From Polaribacter glomeratus (GTDB lineage: Bacteria; Bacteroidota; Bacteroidia; Flavobacteriales; Flavobacteriaceae): a stretch of DNA of 64,000 bases. Each line of letters starts with the position of its first letter. Positions within the stretch are counted from its first letter, which is position 1. The stretch is taken from the NCBI RefSeq assembly GCF_002954665.1, contig NZ_MSCM01000002.1:1181718-1245717 (forward strand), in the 5' to 3' direction. Of this stretch, positions 9,476 to 18,374 are shown in pieces. Below the pieces are notes generated by a model, which worked only from the letters and a program-made list of their open reading frames with translations, was not told the origin of the DNA and did no database searches. Made by a program: the position numbers and the translations under genes.

Positions 9476-10668
9476 TAGCCAAAAGAATTGATCATATATT
9501 TGATATTGTTTTTTCAATATTATTATTTTCATTGTCTTTGTCAATGGCAATTCCTAATATATTGTTATTTGTTCTTTTCTTAGTTTTTCTATTTAAGAAA
9601 GATAAAATTATTATCACTACATGGTATTTGAAATTTGTATTTCTTTTTGTTTTTTATATTTTAATAAAAGCGCTCTTTTTTAATGCTTTAGTAGATAATT
9701 TTGGGATCTATAAGTATTTAGGAATAGTTTTAGCATTAAGTGTTTTAATGTATAATATTAAAAATATTTCTATAGTTATAAAAGGCTATGTATTTGGTTT
9801 GTTTGTTGGGGTAATTGTTTCTTTATTAAAAGTTTTTAATTTTTATTTTGAGTTTAAAACATTGCCATTTGGTAACACTGCAGAGGTACATGAACTTTTA
9901 TTAATTCATAGGCCTTATTTTGGTTTTATGTGTTTATTATCAATTATTTTAATAGATGTTTTATTGCCTAAAATTAAATTAAAAAACGAAAAGATTGTTT
10001 TTATCGTCATTGCGTTTATAATTGCATTTTTTATGTATGTTATAGTTGCAAGATTGTCTTTATTCTTGTTAATTATTTATTTAATCATAAGATTTATAAA
10101 TTATTTTAAGTTTTCTCTAACAAGGTCTATTGTAGGTTTTTTTGCCATTTTTGTTTTATTAAGTGGTGCGTTTACTTTGAATAAAAATTTAAAAAATAGG
10201 TTGCATATAGAAAATAGTTATAGTGAAACCCTAAAAGTAGTAAAGAATCAAGAGCCTAGATTTGTTATTTGGACTTGTTTTTTTGATCAAGTAAAAAATA
10301 GTAATTTTAATATGTATTTTGGGTATAATAATCGAAATTCTACCCAAGAAGAACTAAATAATTGTTATAAAGTAAGTATTGATAATGTATCTAAAAGAGA
10401 TTATTTTATAGAAACACAGTTTAATACGCATAACCAGTTTTTTGATGTTTTTTTAGATGGAGGTATCATTGGTTTAAGTCTCTTTTTGTTACTTTTAATG
10501 TCTTTAGCTTATACTTTTAATGAAAGTTTTAATGCAATATTTATACTTTTATCATTTATTTTATTTTTTACCTTCGAAAATTTATTCCATAGACAATTAG
10601 GGGTATTTTTATTTGGTATTATTATCCCTTTATTTCACAAAATAGTTTTAAAAAAAAATGAAAAATAG
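9472..10668 (+). CDS. second O-antigen polymerase/ligase-like membrane protein
   Basis: A 398-residue polytopic protein with about 10-11 membrane segments. VARLSLFLLIIY near residue 190 precedes a soluble periplasmic loop (about 240-320) that ends in TQFNTHNQFFDVFLDGGIIGL, the His-Asn plus Gly-rich motif of the Wzy_C/O-antigen ligase family. It starts within the stop region of the glycosyltransferase (ATGA overlap) and overlaps the next gene by 11 bases. With the protein at 7291 this makes two polymerase/ligase-type proteins in one locus; one may polymerise and the other ligate. Confidence 0.82.
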   Translation: MIAKRIDHIFDIVFSILLFSLSLSMAIPNILLFVLFLVFLFKKDKIIITTWYLKFVFLFVFYILIKALFFNALVDNFGIYKYLGIVLALSVLMYNIKNISIVIKGYVFGLFVGVIVSLLKVFNFYFEFKTLPFGNTAEVHELLLIHRPYFGFMCLLSIILIDVLLPKIKLKNEKIVFIVIAFIIAFFMYVIVARLSLFLLIIYLIIRFINYFKFSLTRSIVGFFAIFVLLSGAFTLNKNLKNRLHIENSYSETLKVVKNQEPRFVIWTCFFDQVKNSNFNMYFGYNNRNSTQEELNNCYKVSIDNVSKRDYFIETQFNTHNQFFDVFLDGGIIGLSLFLLLLMSLAYTFNESFNAIFILLSFILFFTFENLFHRQLGVFLFGIIIPLFHKIVLKKNEK

Positions 10669-11731
10669 AAAAACAATACTTGTTATCGATTGGCTAGATG
10701 TTTATGGTGGTGCTGAAAAAGTGGCAAAGTATTTACATGAAGAATTTAAGTTTGACAAAGTTTATACACTTGTTAATATAATGTCTGAAGATAACTTAAA
10801 AAGAATTTTTGGTAATGAAATTGAAGTTGAAACATCGATACTTCAATATTTTGGTAAGTATTTTAGATTTTTATTACCTTTATTTCCTTTCGCACTTAAA
10901 AAATTAAAAGTAAAAGAAGAAAATGCACTTATTATAAGTGTTTCTCATTCTGTAGTTAAAGGAATAAGTTTTAAAAAAAGCAGTACACATGTTTCGTATA
11001 TTGTAGCTAGAAATTTAAAATATGTTTGGGAAGAAAAAGACTTGTATTTTAGAGGAATTAGGAAAATTGCAACTTTTATTATACCCCCGCTAAGAAGGTT
11101 TGATATTAGAATGTCTAAAAAACCAACTATTATTTTTGCGGTATCAGATTTTGTTTCAAATTGGTCAACAGAAAAATATAACAGAAAAATAATAACTATT
11201 AATCCTCCAGTTAATATTGTTGATTTTGAATATCATGAGGAAAAGGATGATTTTTATGTTTCAGTTGGGCGCTTAGAACCTTATAAAAGATATGATATTT
11301 TAATAGATGTATTTAATAATAACGGAAAAAGATTGGTTATTATAGGCAGTGGTACTTTATTTAAAGAGTTAAAGGCTAGGGCAAAAAGTAATATAGAGTT
11401 TAAAGGATATTTATTCCCCGAAGAATCTAAAGAATTTTTAAAGAAAGCAAAAGCTTTTGTTTTCTGTGGAAAAGAAGATTTTGGAATTGCACTGTTGGAA
11501 CCACAAGTTTGTGGAACTCCTGTTATTGCTTTCAGGGCAGGCGGAGCGATAGATACTGTTGTAGAAAATAAAACAGGAGTATTTTTTAATGAGCAAACCA
11601 CATCTAGTTTAGAAGAAGCAGTTCTTAATTTTGAAAGTATTAAATTTAACCCAAGCTATATTAGGCAACATTCTCTAAAATTTTCAGTAGAAAGTTTTAA
11701 AAAATCGTTTAGAAGTGAAATTAATTTATAA
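10658..11731 (+). CDS. family 4 glycosyltransferase (GT-B fold)
   Basis: A 357-residue retaining glycosyltransferase of the GT4 type. The N-terminal Rossmann domain has the acceptor-side motif YGGAEKVAKYL near residue 15. The C-terminal domain begins at about residue 190 with SVGRLEPYKRYDILI and contains EDFGIALLEPQ, the E-x7-E nucleotide-sugar site, followed by CGTPVIAFRAGG. It is the last gene of the tightly overlapping block; a 99-base gap follows before the next glycosyltransferase. The sugar transferred is not predictable. Confidence 0.92.
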   Translation: MKNRKTILVIDWLDVYGGAEKVAKYLHEEFKFDKVYTLVNIMSEDNLKRIFGNEIEVETSILQYFGKYFRFLLPLFPFALKKLKVKEENALIISVSHSVVKGISFKKSSTHVSYIVARNLKYVWEEKDLYFRGIRKIATFIIPPLRRFDIRMSKKPTIIFAVSDFVSNWSTEKYNRKIITINPPVNIVDFEYHEEKDDFYVSVGRLEPYKRYDILIDVFNNNGKRLVIIGSGTLFKELKARAKSNIEFKGYLFPEESKEFLKKAKAFVFCGKEDFGIALLEPQVCGTPVIAFRAGGAIDTVVENKTGVFFNEQTTSSLEEAVLNFESIKFNPSYIRQHSLKFSVESFKKSFRSEINL

Positions 11732-11830
11732 AATAAACATTCAGTTTTAATTAGACTATTAATAATCTTATTTGATTATGTTAAAATTAATTTGAATGAC
11801 TTTAAAAGAGATAAAAAGTCATATTGATTC

Positions 11831-12601
11831 ATGAAAGAGAAACTAGATATATCAGCATCTATAGTGCTATATAATGAAAACTTAGAAGAACTTACAAGCA
11901 CTATAAATGCTTTTTTAAGTGTGCCATTAAAAAAGAAACTTTACTTAGTTGATAATACTAAAAGTAAACTTTTTCAACATCTTTTTAAGCAGAAAGAAAT
12001 AGAATATATTGCAATTGGTAAAAATATCGGTTTTGGAGCAGGGCATAATATCGTTATTGACAGAATTAAAAATAACTCTAATTTTCATCTAATATTAAAT
12101 CCGGATGTTAATTTTGAGAAAACTGTGATTCCAAATTTAATTTTACAATTAAATAAAGATGACAATTTATCAATGATTGCTCCTAAAGTTTTATTTCCCA
12201 ATGGAGAACATCAATATTCTTGTAGAAGATATCCACTTTTATTAGAATTAATAGTTAGGAGGTTTCCAGTTTTCATGTCATTATTTAATCCTACAATTTC
12301 AAGAGGCCAATATAAAGATAGAAATTTAACAAGTGCATTTTTTGCAGAATATCTTACAGGTTGTTTTCAGTTATACAAAACAGCCGATTTTGTCGCATTA
12401 GAGGGATTTGATGAACGTTACTTCTTATACATGGAAGATGTAGATATTTGCAGAAAAATAGACCAATTGGGTAAGAAGAAGTTGTATTATCCACAAGAAG
12501 TAATTTATCATGTTTTAAAACAAGGCTCTGCAAAAGATTTAAATTTATTTTTACGTCATACTTCATCAGCTATTAAATATTTTTTAAAATGGGGTTTTTA
12601 A
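11831..12601 (+). CDS. family 2 glycosyltransferase, rhamnosyltransferase-like
   Basis: A 256-residue GT2 protein of the WbbL/rhamnosyltransferase subgroup. The N-terminal SIVLYNENLEEL strand is followed by GKNIGFGAGHN and LILNPDV, the DXD-region equivalent, and the C-terminal half contains LTGCFQLYKTADF and FFLYMEDVDICRK-type sequence, typical of this subgroup. Given rfbBAC upstream, a rhamnosyl or related 6-deoxyhexosyl donor is plausible but inferred. It has a separate ATG start after a 99-base gap and a 170-base gap after it. Confidence 0.88.
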   Translation: MKEKLDISASIVLYNENLEELTSTINAFLSVPLKKKLYLVDNTKSKLFQHLFKQKEIEYIAIGKNIGFGAGHNIVIDRIKNNSNFHLILNPDVNFEKTVIPNLILQLNKDDNLSMIAPKVLFPNGEHQYSCRRYPLLLELIVRRFPVFMSLFNPTISRGQYKDRNLTSAFFAEYLTGCFQLYKTADFVALEGFDERYFLYMEDVDICRKIDQLGKKKLYYPQEVIYHVLKQGSAKDLNLFLRHTSSAIKYFLKWGF

Positions 12602-12700
12602 TTTTTATGATTTTCTCTAATTTTTAGAATTATTTTTAAAGATTATTTTTTATTACATTATATAATCATCATATTAGTAGCCTATATATTAGTCACATTT

Positions 12701-12713
12701 CTTTGCCGCAAAG
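12701..12713. repeat. small inverted repeat upstream of the sugar transferase
   Basis: CTTTG-CCG-CAAAG forms a 5-base stem with a 3-base loop, extendable by ACA/TGT around a TTT bulge. It lies in the 170-base spacer before the sugar transferase. It could be an RNA hairpin or an operator half-pair; nothing else recognisable is in this AT-rich spacer. Confidence 0.3.
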
Positions 12714-12771
12714 TGTTATGTTTAATTAATTATAATTTTAGAGTTATTAAAAAAAGGAAAAAATATTAAAT

Positions 12772-14124
12772 TTGAAACATAAAAAATCCATATTAATAAG
12801 AGTATTAATAATCTTAATTGATTTATTAGTAATTAATGTAATTGTTTATATATTATTTGATAAGATATATTTAAACTTTACTTTTCTTACTTATATTTCT
12901 ATTTCTTGGGTAGTAATTTCCCTTTATACAGGCTATTATAAAGTGCACAGATACACACAAGTTAATGTTTTATTATCTCTAATTGTTTCTCAATTCTTTG
13001 TTTTTTTACTTGCATACTTAAGTTTTTTTAGTCTTTTTATGGAAGGTGAAAGTATAAAAAACCAGTTTTTATTTTTTGGAATAATTTCATTAATCATTCC
13101 TTTTTTGAAATTTTTTATTTATTTTATGAGAAAAAGGTATCGGGCTGAAGGAAATAATCATCGAAATGTTGTTTATTTCGGAGAATTTAATTCAGCAAAA
13201 AAACTAGAGAATTTATTTCAACTTAAAAATCATTTTGGTTACAGATATATTGGTTTCTTCTCATCTAAAATTTACGATTCAGAAGATTATTTAGGACATT
13301 TAAAATCTGGTTTTAAATATATTGAAGAACATGAAATTGATGAGATGTACTGCGATCCATCAGAGATCAGCCCAAATTTGTTAGTTAAAATCAGAAAATT
13401 TGCTGAAGAAAAAGATTTAGAATTAATATTAATGCCAGAGAATAATGCAATTTATCGTAAAGATTTTGTTTTAGAATATTTAGGAACAGTGCCTATATTA
13501 AAACCAAAACGACTCCCTTTTGAAAAAATTGAAACGCATATTATAAAAAGAATATTAGATATCATTTGTTCTGCTTTTATTTGCGTATTTATTTTAACTT
13601 GGATGTTGCCTATTTTATGGATTGTTATAAGAATAGATTCTAAAGGACCTTTATTTTTTAAACAAAGAAGAGAAGGAATAAACGGAACTCAATTTTTATG
13701 TTATAAATTAAGATCTATGAAAGTTAATAACAATGCTGATAAAGTTTCGGCATCAAAAAATGACACCAGAATAACAAAAGTTGGTGCATTTTTAAGAAAA
13801 TCAAGTTTAGACGAGTTTCCTCAATTTTTTAATGTTTTACTTGGAGATATGAGTATTGTTGGCCCTAGACCTCATATGAATCTTCATACCAAAAAATATA
13901 TAAATGAAGTTGATAATTATTTACTTAGAAACTCTGTAAAACCTGGTATTACAGGATTAGCTCAAATTAGTGGCTATAGAGGCGAAGTAATTAAAAAATC
14001 TGATATAAATAACCGAGTAAGGTTGGATATTTTTTATATCGAAAATTGGTCTTTTTTTTTAGATATTAAAATAATTGCCCAAACTTTTTTCAATGTTTTT
14101 ATTAAAGAAGATAAAGCATATTAA
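12772..14124 (+). CDS. polyprenyl-phosphate sugar-1-phosphate transferase (WcaJ/WbaP type)
   Basis: The likely initiating glycosyl-1-phosphate transferase, which loads the first sugar on undecaprenyl phosphate. The 450-residue protein has four or five N-terminal membrane segments (about 8-115), a Rossmann-like domain (about 125-245), and a C-terminal bacterial sugar transferase domain (about 255-450). The last shows KRILDIICS, FFKQRREG, YKLRSM, SSLDEFPQFFNVL, MSIVGPRPH and KPGITGLAQISGYRG. The start used is TTG, because no ATG precedes the first membrane segment and the N-terminus MKHKKS looks natural. It closes the polysaccharide cluster. Confidence 0.9.
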   Translation: MKHKKSILIRVLIILIDLLVINVIVYILFDKIYLNFTFLTYISISWVVISLYTGYYKVHRYTQVNVLLSLIVSQFFVFLLAYLSFFSLFMEGESIKNQFLFFGIISLIIPFLKFFIYFMRKRYRAEGNNHRNVVYFGEFNSAKKLENLFQLKNHFGYRYIGFFSSKIYDSEDYLGHLKSGFKYIEEHEIDEMYCDPSEISPNLLVKIRKFAEEKDLELILMPENNAIYRKDFVLEYLGTVPILKPKRLPFEKIETHIIKRILDIICSAFICVFILTWMLPILWIVIRIDSKGPLFFKQRREGINGTQFLCYKLRSMKVNNNADKVSASKNDTRITKVGAFLRKSSLDEFPQFFNVLLGDMSIVGPRPHMNLHTKKYINEVDNYLLRNSVKPGITGLAQISGYRGEVIKKSDINNRVRLDIFYIENWSFFLDIKIIAQTFFNVFIKEDKAY

Positions 14125-14167
14125 ATGGGGTTTTTAATTAAAACTTAAAATTGACTTTCCTTATAAA

Positions 14168-14198
14168 TTGAGTATCCAAAGAATTTAAAATATATTTG
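14168..14198 (+). promoter_or_regulatory. Bacteroidota-type promoter for purD
   Basis: TTG at 14168-14170, a 20-base spacer, then TATATTTG at 14191-14198 match the TTG-N(about 20)-TAnnTTTG consensus of the Bacteroidota primary sigma factor. The purD ATG is at 14221, leaving a short leader of about 15 bases. Confidence 0.75.
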
Positions 14199-14220
14199 CA
14201 TCCACAACAACACAACAAAC

Positions 14221-15495
14221 ATGAATGTACTTATTTTAGGTTCTGGAGGCAGAGAACATGCTTTTACTTTAAAATTATTAGAAAGCAAGAAAATTAATCA
14301 AATTTTTGTAGCTCCAGGTAATGCAGGAACCCATAAAATTGCAACCAACATCGATATAAATATTTCTGATTTTAAAGTGATTAAAAATGCTGTTTTAGAA
14401 AACGACATTAAAATGGTTGTTGTTGGGCCAGAAGTACCTTTAGTAGAAGGAGTTCACGATTTTTTCTTAGCGGATGTTGAGTTGAAAAACATTCCTGTAA
14501 TTGGTCCTAAAAAAGATGGTGCTTTGTTGGAAGGCTCAAAAGATTTCTCAAAACAATTCATGCAAAAACATGGAATTCCTACAGCGAGATATCAATCATT
14601 TACAAAAGATAATTTAACAGATGGTTTTGCTTTTTTAGAAACATTAGAACCTCCTTTTGTTTTAAAAGCAGATGGTTTAGCGGCAGGAAAAGGTGTGTTA
14701 ATTTTGAATTCTTTGGATGAAGCAAAATCCGAATTAAAAGAAATGGTTGCTAATCAGAAATTTGGTGAAGCATCATCTACCGTAGTTATCGAAGAATTTT
14801 TAAAAGGAATTGAATTATCTGTTTTTGTGTTAACTGATGGGATAAACTATAAAATCTTACCATCAGCAAAAGATTATAAGAGAATTGGTGAAGGAGATGC
14901 TGGTTTAAATACCGGCGGAATGGGTGCAATTTCTCCTGTACCTTTTGCCGATGAAGCTTTTTTACATAAAGTGGAAGAATTGGTTGTAAAACCTACAATA
15001 GAAGGTTTACAAAAAGACGGAATTGATTATAGAGGTTTTATTTTTATTGGATTAATGAATGATAACGGAAATCCTTCTGTGGTTGAATACAATGTAAGAA
15101 TGGGTGATCCAGAAACAGAAGTTGTATTACCAAGAATAGAATCAGATTTATTTGAGTTGTTTGAAGGTGTAGCGAATCAAACTTTAAATGAAAAATCTTT
15201 TGCTGTAAGCGATAAAATAGCAACAACCGTAATGTTGGTTTCTGGTGGATATCCAGAAGCATATCAAAAAAACAAAGAAATTATTGGTCTTGATACTGTT
15301 GATGAATCTATCGTTTTTCATGCAGGAACAACTATCAAAGACAATAAAGTAGTAACCAGCGGAGGTAGAGTAATGGCAGTAACTTCTCTTGGAGACTCTA
15401 TAGAAGAAGCTTTAGCTAAAAGTTATAGAAGCATTCACAAAATTCATTTTGATAAGATGAACTACAGAAAAGATATTGGTTTTGATTTAGTCTAA
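14221..15495 (+). CDS. purD: phosphoribosylamine--glycine ligase (GAR synthetase)
   Basis: Second step of purine synthesis: joins phosphoribosylamine and glycine using ATP. The 424-residue protein opens with MNVLILGSGGREHAF, the hallmark of PurD. It has an ATP-grasp domain (about 105-310) with LKADGLAAGKGV, EEFLKGIELS and YNVRMGDPETE, and a C-terminal domain with HAGT and TSGGRV motifs. Length is normal. It has its own promoter and ends 9 bases from the convergent histidine kinase gene, so it appears to be monocistronic. Confidence 0.97.
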   Translation: MNVLILGSGGREHAFTLKLLESKKINQIFVAPGNAGTHKIATNIDINISDFKVIKNAVLENDIKMVVVGPEVPLVEGVHDFFLADVELKNIPVIGPKKDGALLEGSKDFSKQFMQKHGIPTARYQSFTKDNLTDGFAFLETLEPPFVLKADGLAAGKGVLILNSLDEAKSELKEMVANQKFGEASSTVVIEEFLKGIELSVFVLTDGINYKILPSAKDYKRIGEGDAGLNTGGMGAISPVPFADEAFLHKVEELVVKPTIEGLQKDGIDYRGFIFIGLMNDNGNPSVVEYNVRMGDPETEVVLPRIESDLFELFEGVANQTLNEKSFAVSDKIATTVMLVSGGYPEAYQKNKEIIGLDTVDESIVFHAGTTIKDNKVVTSGGRVMAVTSLGDSIEEALAKSYRSIHKIHFDKMNYRKDIGFDLV

Positions 15496-15504
15496 ATTGT
15501 AAAA

Positions 15505-16545
15505 TTACCTTGCTTTTTCAAGAGTAAATGAAAACTCTGAACCTTTACCATACGTACTTTTTAGCAAGATTTTTTCGTCGTGCGCTTCTATAATATGTTT
15601 AACTATCGAAAGGCCCAATCCAGAACCACCTTGTTCTCGAGACCTACTTTGGTCAACTCTATAAAAGCGTTCGAATAAACGTGGAAGATGTATTTTTTTA
15701 ATACCTTCTCCGTTATCTATTACCTTCACAATAAATTTTTGATTTGTATAACTTTCTACTCCAATAATAGTTGTGCCGTTAGGTTTTCCGTATTTTATAG
15801 AGTTAACAACAAGGTTGATAAGTACTTGTTCTATTTTTTCAACATCAGCTTTTACAAAAACTGGAAACTCATAAACTTTATCAAATTGAAGTGTAATATT
15901 TCTTTTTTTAGCCTTCATTTCAAACAAATCAAATACATTCTGAATCAGTTCAAGAAGATTAAATACTTCAAAATTTATATTCAGACCATCGTTTTCTAAC
16001 TTGGTAATCATATCTAAATCCTTGATAACAGCAACCAATCTTTCTACACCTTTATTGGCTCTGTCTAAATACTTCATACGTATTTGTTTGTCGTTAACTG
16101 CGCCTTCTAATAAAGTTAAAATATAGCCTTGCACAGTAAAAAGAGGCGTCTTTAGTTCGTGTGCAACATTGCCTAAAAAATCGCGTCTAAAAGAATCTAT
16201 TTCTGTTAAGTTTTTTATTTCGAGTCGTTTACCTTCAACAAATTTTTCCATTTTTTTAGAAAGTATTTCAACATCTGTGGTTGCACTTTCTCTTTTAAGA
16301 TCTTTTACGTTTAAGAATGAAACATCTTCATATATTTTTTTTAGACGTCTATAAATAAAATGTTCCGCTCTGTATTGAATTATAAAAAAAGAAATCAGAA
16401 AAAGAAAAATAATAGAAATTATAATTGTAAAAATCCCTAGATGTTTACTGATTAAAAAGTAGGAAATGGCAGCTATTATTACAGAGAGCAATGTTAAATA
16501 CACTGCCGACCAAAATGCATACGAATATGTTTTTTTTAATTTCAA
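15505..16545 (-). CDS. PhoR-like sensor histidine kinase
   Basis: A 346-residue membrane histidine kinase. Two membrane segments (about 11-33 and 38-57) leave almost no periplasmic sensor. A linker leads to the dimerisation/phosphoacceptor domain with VAHELKTPL (His129) and a HATPase domain with VNSIKYGKPNG (N box), DNGEGI (G1) and GGSGLGLSIVKHI (G2). It is transcribed after the response regulator gene with a 10-base gap. The arrangement and sequence resemble PhoB/PhoR, but no phosphate-transport genes are nearby, so phosphate sensing is not established. Confidence 0.92.
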   Translation of the reverse strand: MKLKKTYSYAFWSAVYLTLLSVIIAAISYFLISKHLGIFTIIISIIFLFLISFFIIQYRAEHFIYRRLKKIYEDVSFLNVKDLKRESATTDVEILSKKMEKFVEGKRLEIKNLTEIDSFRRDFLGNVAHELKTPLFTVQGYILTLLEGAVNDKQIRMKYLDRANKGVERLVAVIKDLDMITKLENDGLNINFEVFNLLELIQNVFDLFEMKAKKRNITLQFDKVYEFPVFVKADVEKIEQVLINLVVNSIKYGKPNGTTIIGVESYTNQKFIVKVIDNGEGIKKIHLPRLFERFYRVDQSRSREQGGSGLGLSIVKHIIEAHDEKILLKSTYGKGSEFSFTLEKAR

Positions 16546-16555
16546 AGTTTATTAA

Positions 16556-17251
16556 TTAGTCTTCGCCTTCTAAAACAAATTTATACCCAACACCTTTTAC
16601 TGTTTTAAAATGGTCGTCACCAATTTTTTCACGAAGTTTTCTAATATGTACATCAATTGTTCTGCCACCAACAACAACCTCATTTCCCCAAACAGTATCT
16701 AAAATAACTTCTCTTTTAAAAACCTTTCCTGGTTTTGAAGTTAGCAAAGAAAATAGTTCGAATTCTTTTCTTGGAAGCGCAATTTTGTTTCCTGCTTTGT
16801 ATACAACATATTCATCTCTGTCGATAACAATATCACCAATTTTAAAAGTTTCTTCACTTTCTTCTTCGGTTTTTAACCTGCGTAGTAAAGATTTTACTTT
16901 GCTTACTAAAACTTTAGGTTTAATAGGTTTTGTAATATAGTCGTCTGCACCAGCCTCAAAACCTGCAACTTGAGAGTAATCTTCTCCTCTTGCAGTTAAA
17001 AAAGATATAATTACGTTTTCTAGTGATTTTATTTTTCTAATTTTTTCACAAGCTTCTATTCCGTCCATTTCGGGCATCATAATATCCAATAAAATTAAAT
17101 GGGGAATATTCTTTTTAGCAACCTTAATAGCTTGTACCCCGTTTTCGGCAGTAAAAACTTGATAACCTTCATTCTTAAGATTGTACCCAACTATTTCTAG
17201 AATGTCTGGTTCATCATCAACTAATAAAATTTTAATGTCGCTTTTATTCAT
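16556..17251 (-). CDS. PhoB/OmpR-family response regulator
   Basis: A 231-residue response regulator. The receiver domain (about 6-120) has the acidic pair VDDEPD, phosphoacceptor Asp56 in LLDIMMP, and KPIKPKVL with the conserved lysine. The OmpR-type winged helix (about 135-228) contains PRKEFELFSLL and GGRTIDVHIRKLREKIG. First gene of the pair with the downstream kinase. A minus-strand TATTTTTG motif (complement at 17274-17281), 23 bases before the start, fits the Bacteroidota -7 element; no clear -33 element is visible. Confidence 0.93.
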   Translation of the reverse strand: MNKSDIKILLVDDEPDILEIVGYNLKNEGYQVFTAENGVQAIKVAKKNIPHLILLDIMMPEMDGIEACEKIRKIKSLENVIISFLTARGEDYSQVAGFEAGADDYITKPIKPKVLVSKVKSLLRRLKTEEESEETFKIGDIVIDRDEYVVYKAGNKIALPRKEFELFSLLTSKPGKVFKREVILDTVWGNEVVVGGRTIDVHIRKLREKIGDDHFKTVKGVGYKFVLEGED

Positions 17252-17479
17252 AATCTTTTTGAGTGTTGAATATCAAAAATACAGATAATTCTAATAGAAA
17301 GACACGTTCTTAACAATCATTTAATCTAGGCTTTTTTAATTTACTTTTACATAACATTGAGATATTTTAAATAAAAGCTAGTTAGTTTTACTTTGTTAAC
17401 AATTAATTAATGTACTTATAATCAGAATAAAAAACAAATATTTCCTATATTTACTGCTAATTCTTAAATCAAATCACAC

Positions 17480-18271
17480 ATGAAAAAAAATTACATTTTT
17501 ACTTTATTGATTACACTTTGTTTAACGTCAGTTTCTTTTGGTCAAGAGATGTTGTTAAATGGAGGTTTAGAAAATTGGGATTCAGATACAGCTCCAACTG
17601 ATTGGACCAAAGTTGAAGAAATAACCAAGGAATCTACAGAAATACATGGTGGTTCATTTTCAGCTAAACATGTTGGCGGAACCAAAGACTTAGGGCAAAC
17701 TATCACAGGGATAGTCGCTGGTAACAGTTATACTATAACAATTTGGTATAAAGTGGTAGAAAACGATGCAACTGATTCACGTATTTGGTCGTATTGGCAA
17801 GATTCCTCTACTGCTTCTGTAACAGATGCTGCCACAGATGGTGCTTTAAGAGGTCCAGATAATGGTTACTTAGATAATAACTCAGGGGCTTGGTCTAAAT
17901 ATGAGGCTACTGTTACTGCGCCAGCAGGAGCAACCCAGTTTTATTTTGAATTAAGAACCTATTCTGGGGCAGTTACTTATTGGGATGATATTTCTTTTGT
18001 AAATAATACTGTAGCTTCAGTAAAAGATAATGCAATAGAAGGTTTCACAACATATCCAAACCCAATTACAAACAATACATTTACAATTACTAGCAAGAGT
18101 TCTAGTAAAAAAACAATTACTATTTATAATGTTTTAGGTAAAAAAGTATTGTCTTCAAGTTTTTCTGGAGTAAAATCGAATGTAGATGTTTCTGCAATTT
18201 CATCTGGAATTTACATTTTAAAAGTAACTGAAGATGGCAAAACAGCAACTAAAAAATTAGTTATTAGATAA
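17480..18271 (+). CDS. secreted protein with carbohydrate-binding-like domain and T9SS type A sorting domain
   Basis: A 263-residue exported protein. A signal peptide (1-21, ending SVSFGQ) precedes a beta-sandwich domain (about 22-175) that resembles CBM-like modules: it opens with LLNGGLENWDSDTAPTDW and contains a conserved Trp-Asp-Asp near its end. Residues about 180-263 are a type IX secretion C-terminal sorting domain, with YPNPITNNTF, IYNVLGKKV and the terminal KLVIR. T9SS carries such proteins across the outer membrane and usually anchors or releases them at the surface. There is no catalytic domain, so binding or adhesion is the best guess. It is a single gene followed by a strong terminator. 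Confidence 0.88.
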   Translation: MKKNYIFTLLITLCLTSVSFGQEMLLNGGLENWDSDTAPTDWTKVEEITKESTEIHGGSFSAKHVGGTKDLGQTITGIVAGNSYTITIWYKVVENDATDSRIWSYWQDSSTASVTDAATDGALRGPDNGYLDNNSGAWSKYEATVTAPAGATQFYFELRTYSGAVTYWDDISFVNNTVASVKDNAIEGFTTYPNPITNNTFTITSKSSSKKTITIYNVLGKKVLSSSFSGVKSNVDVSAISSGIYILKVTEDGKTATKKLVIR

Positions 18272-18301
18272 AATTTTAAGAACTATAAAGGTTCTTGTTT
18301 T

Positions 18302-18335
18302 AAAAGCTCCAAATTTATGTTTGGAGCTTTTTTTA
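18302..18335 (+). terminator. Rho-independent terminator after the T9SS cargo gene
   Basis: A perfect 12-base stem AAAAGCTCCAAA / TTTGGAGCTTTT with a 6-base loop, followed by a continuing T-run, starts 31 bases after the stop codon at 18271. Confidence 0.9.
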
Positions 18336-18374
18336 TTTTTGTATCTTTAGCTTGAAAAAGAAAAACTTGTTGCT

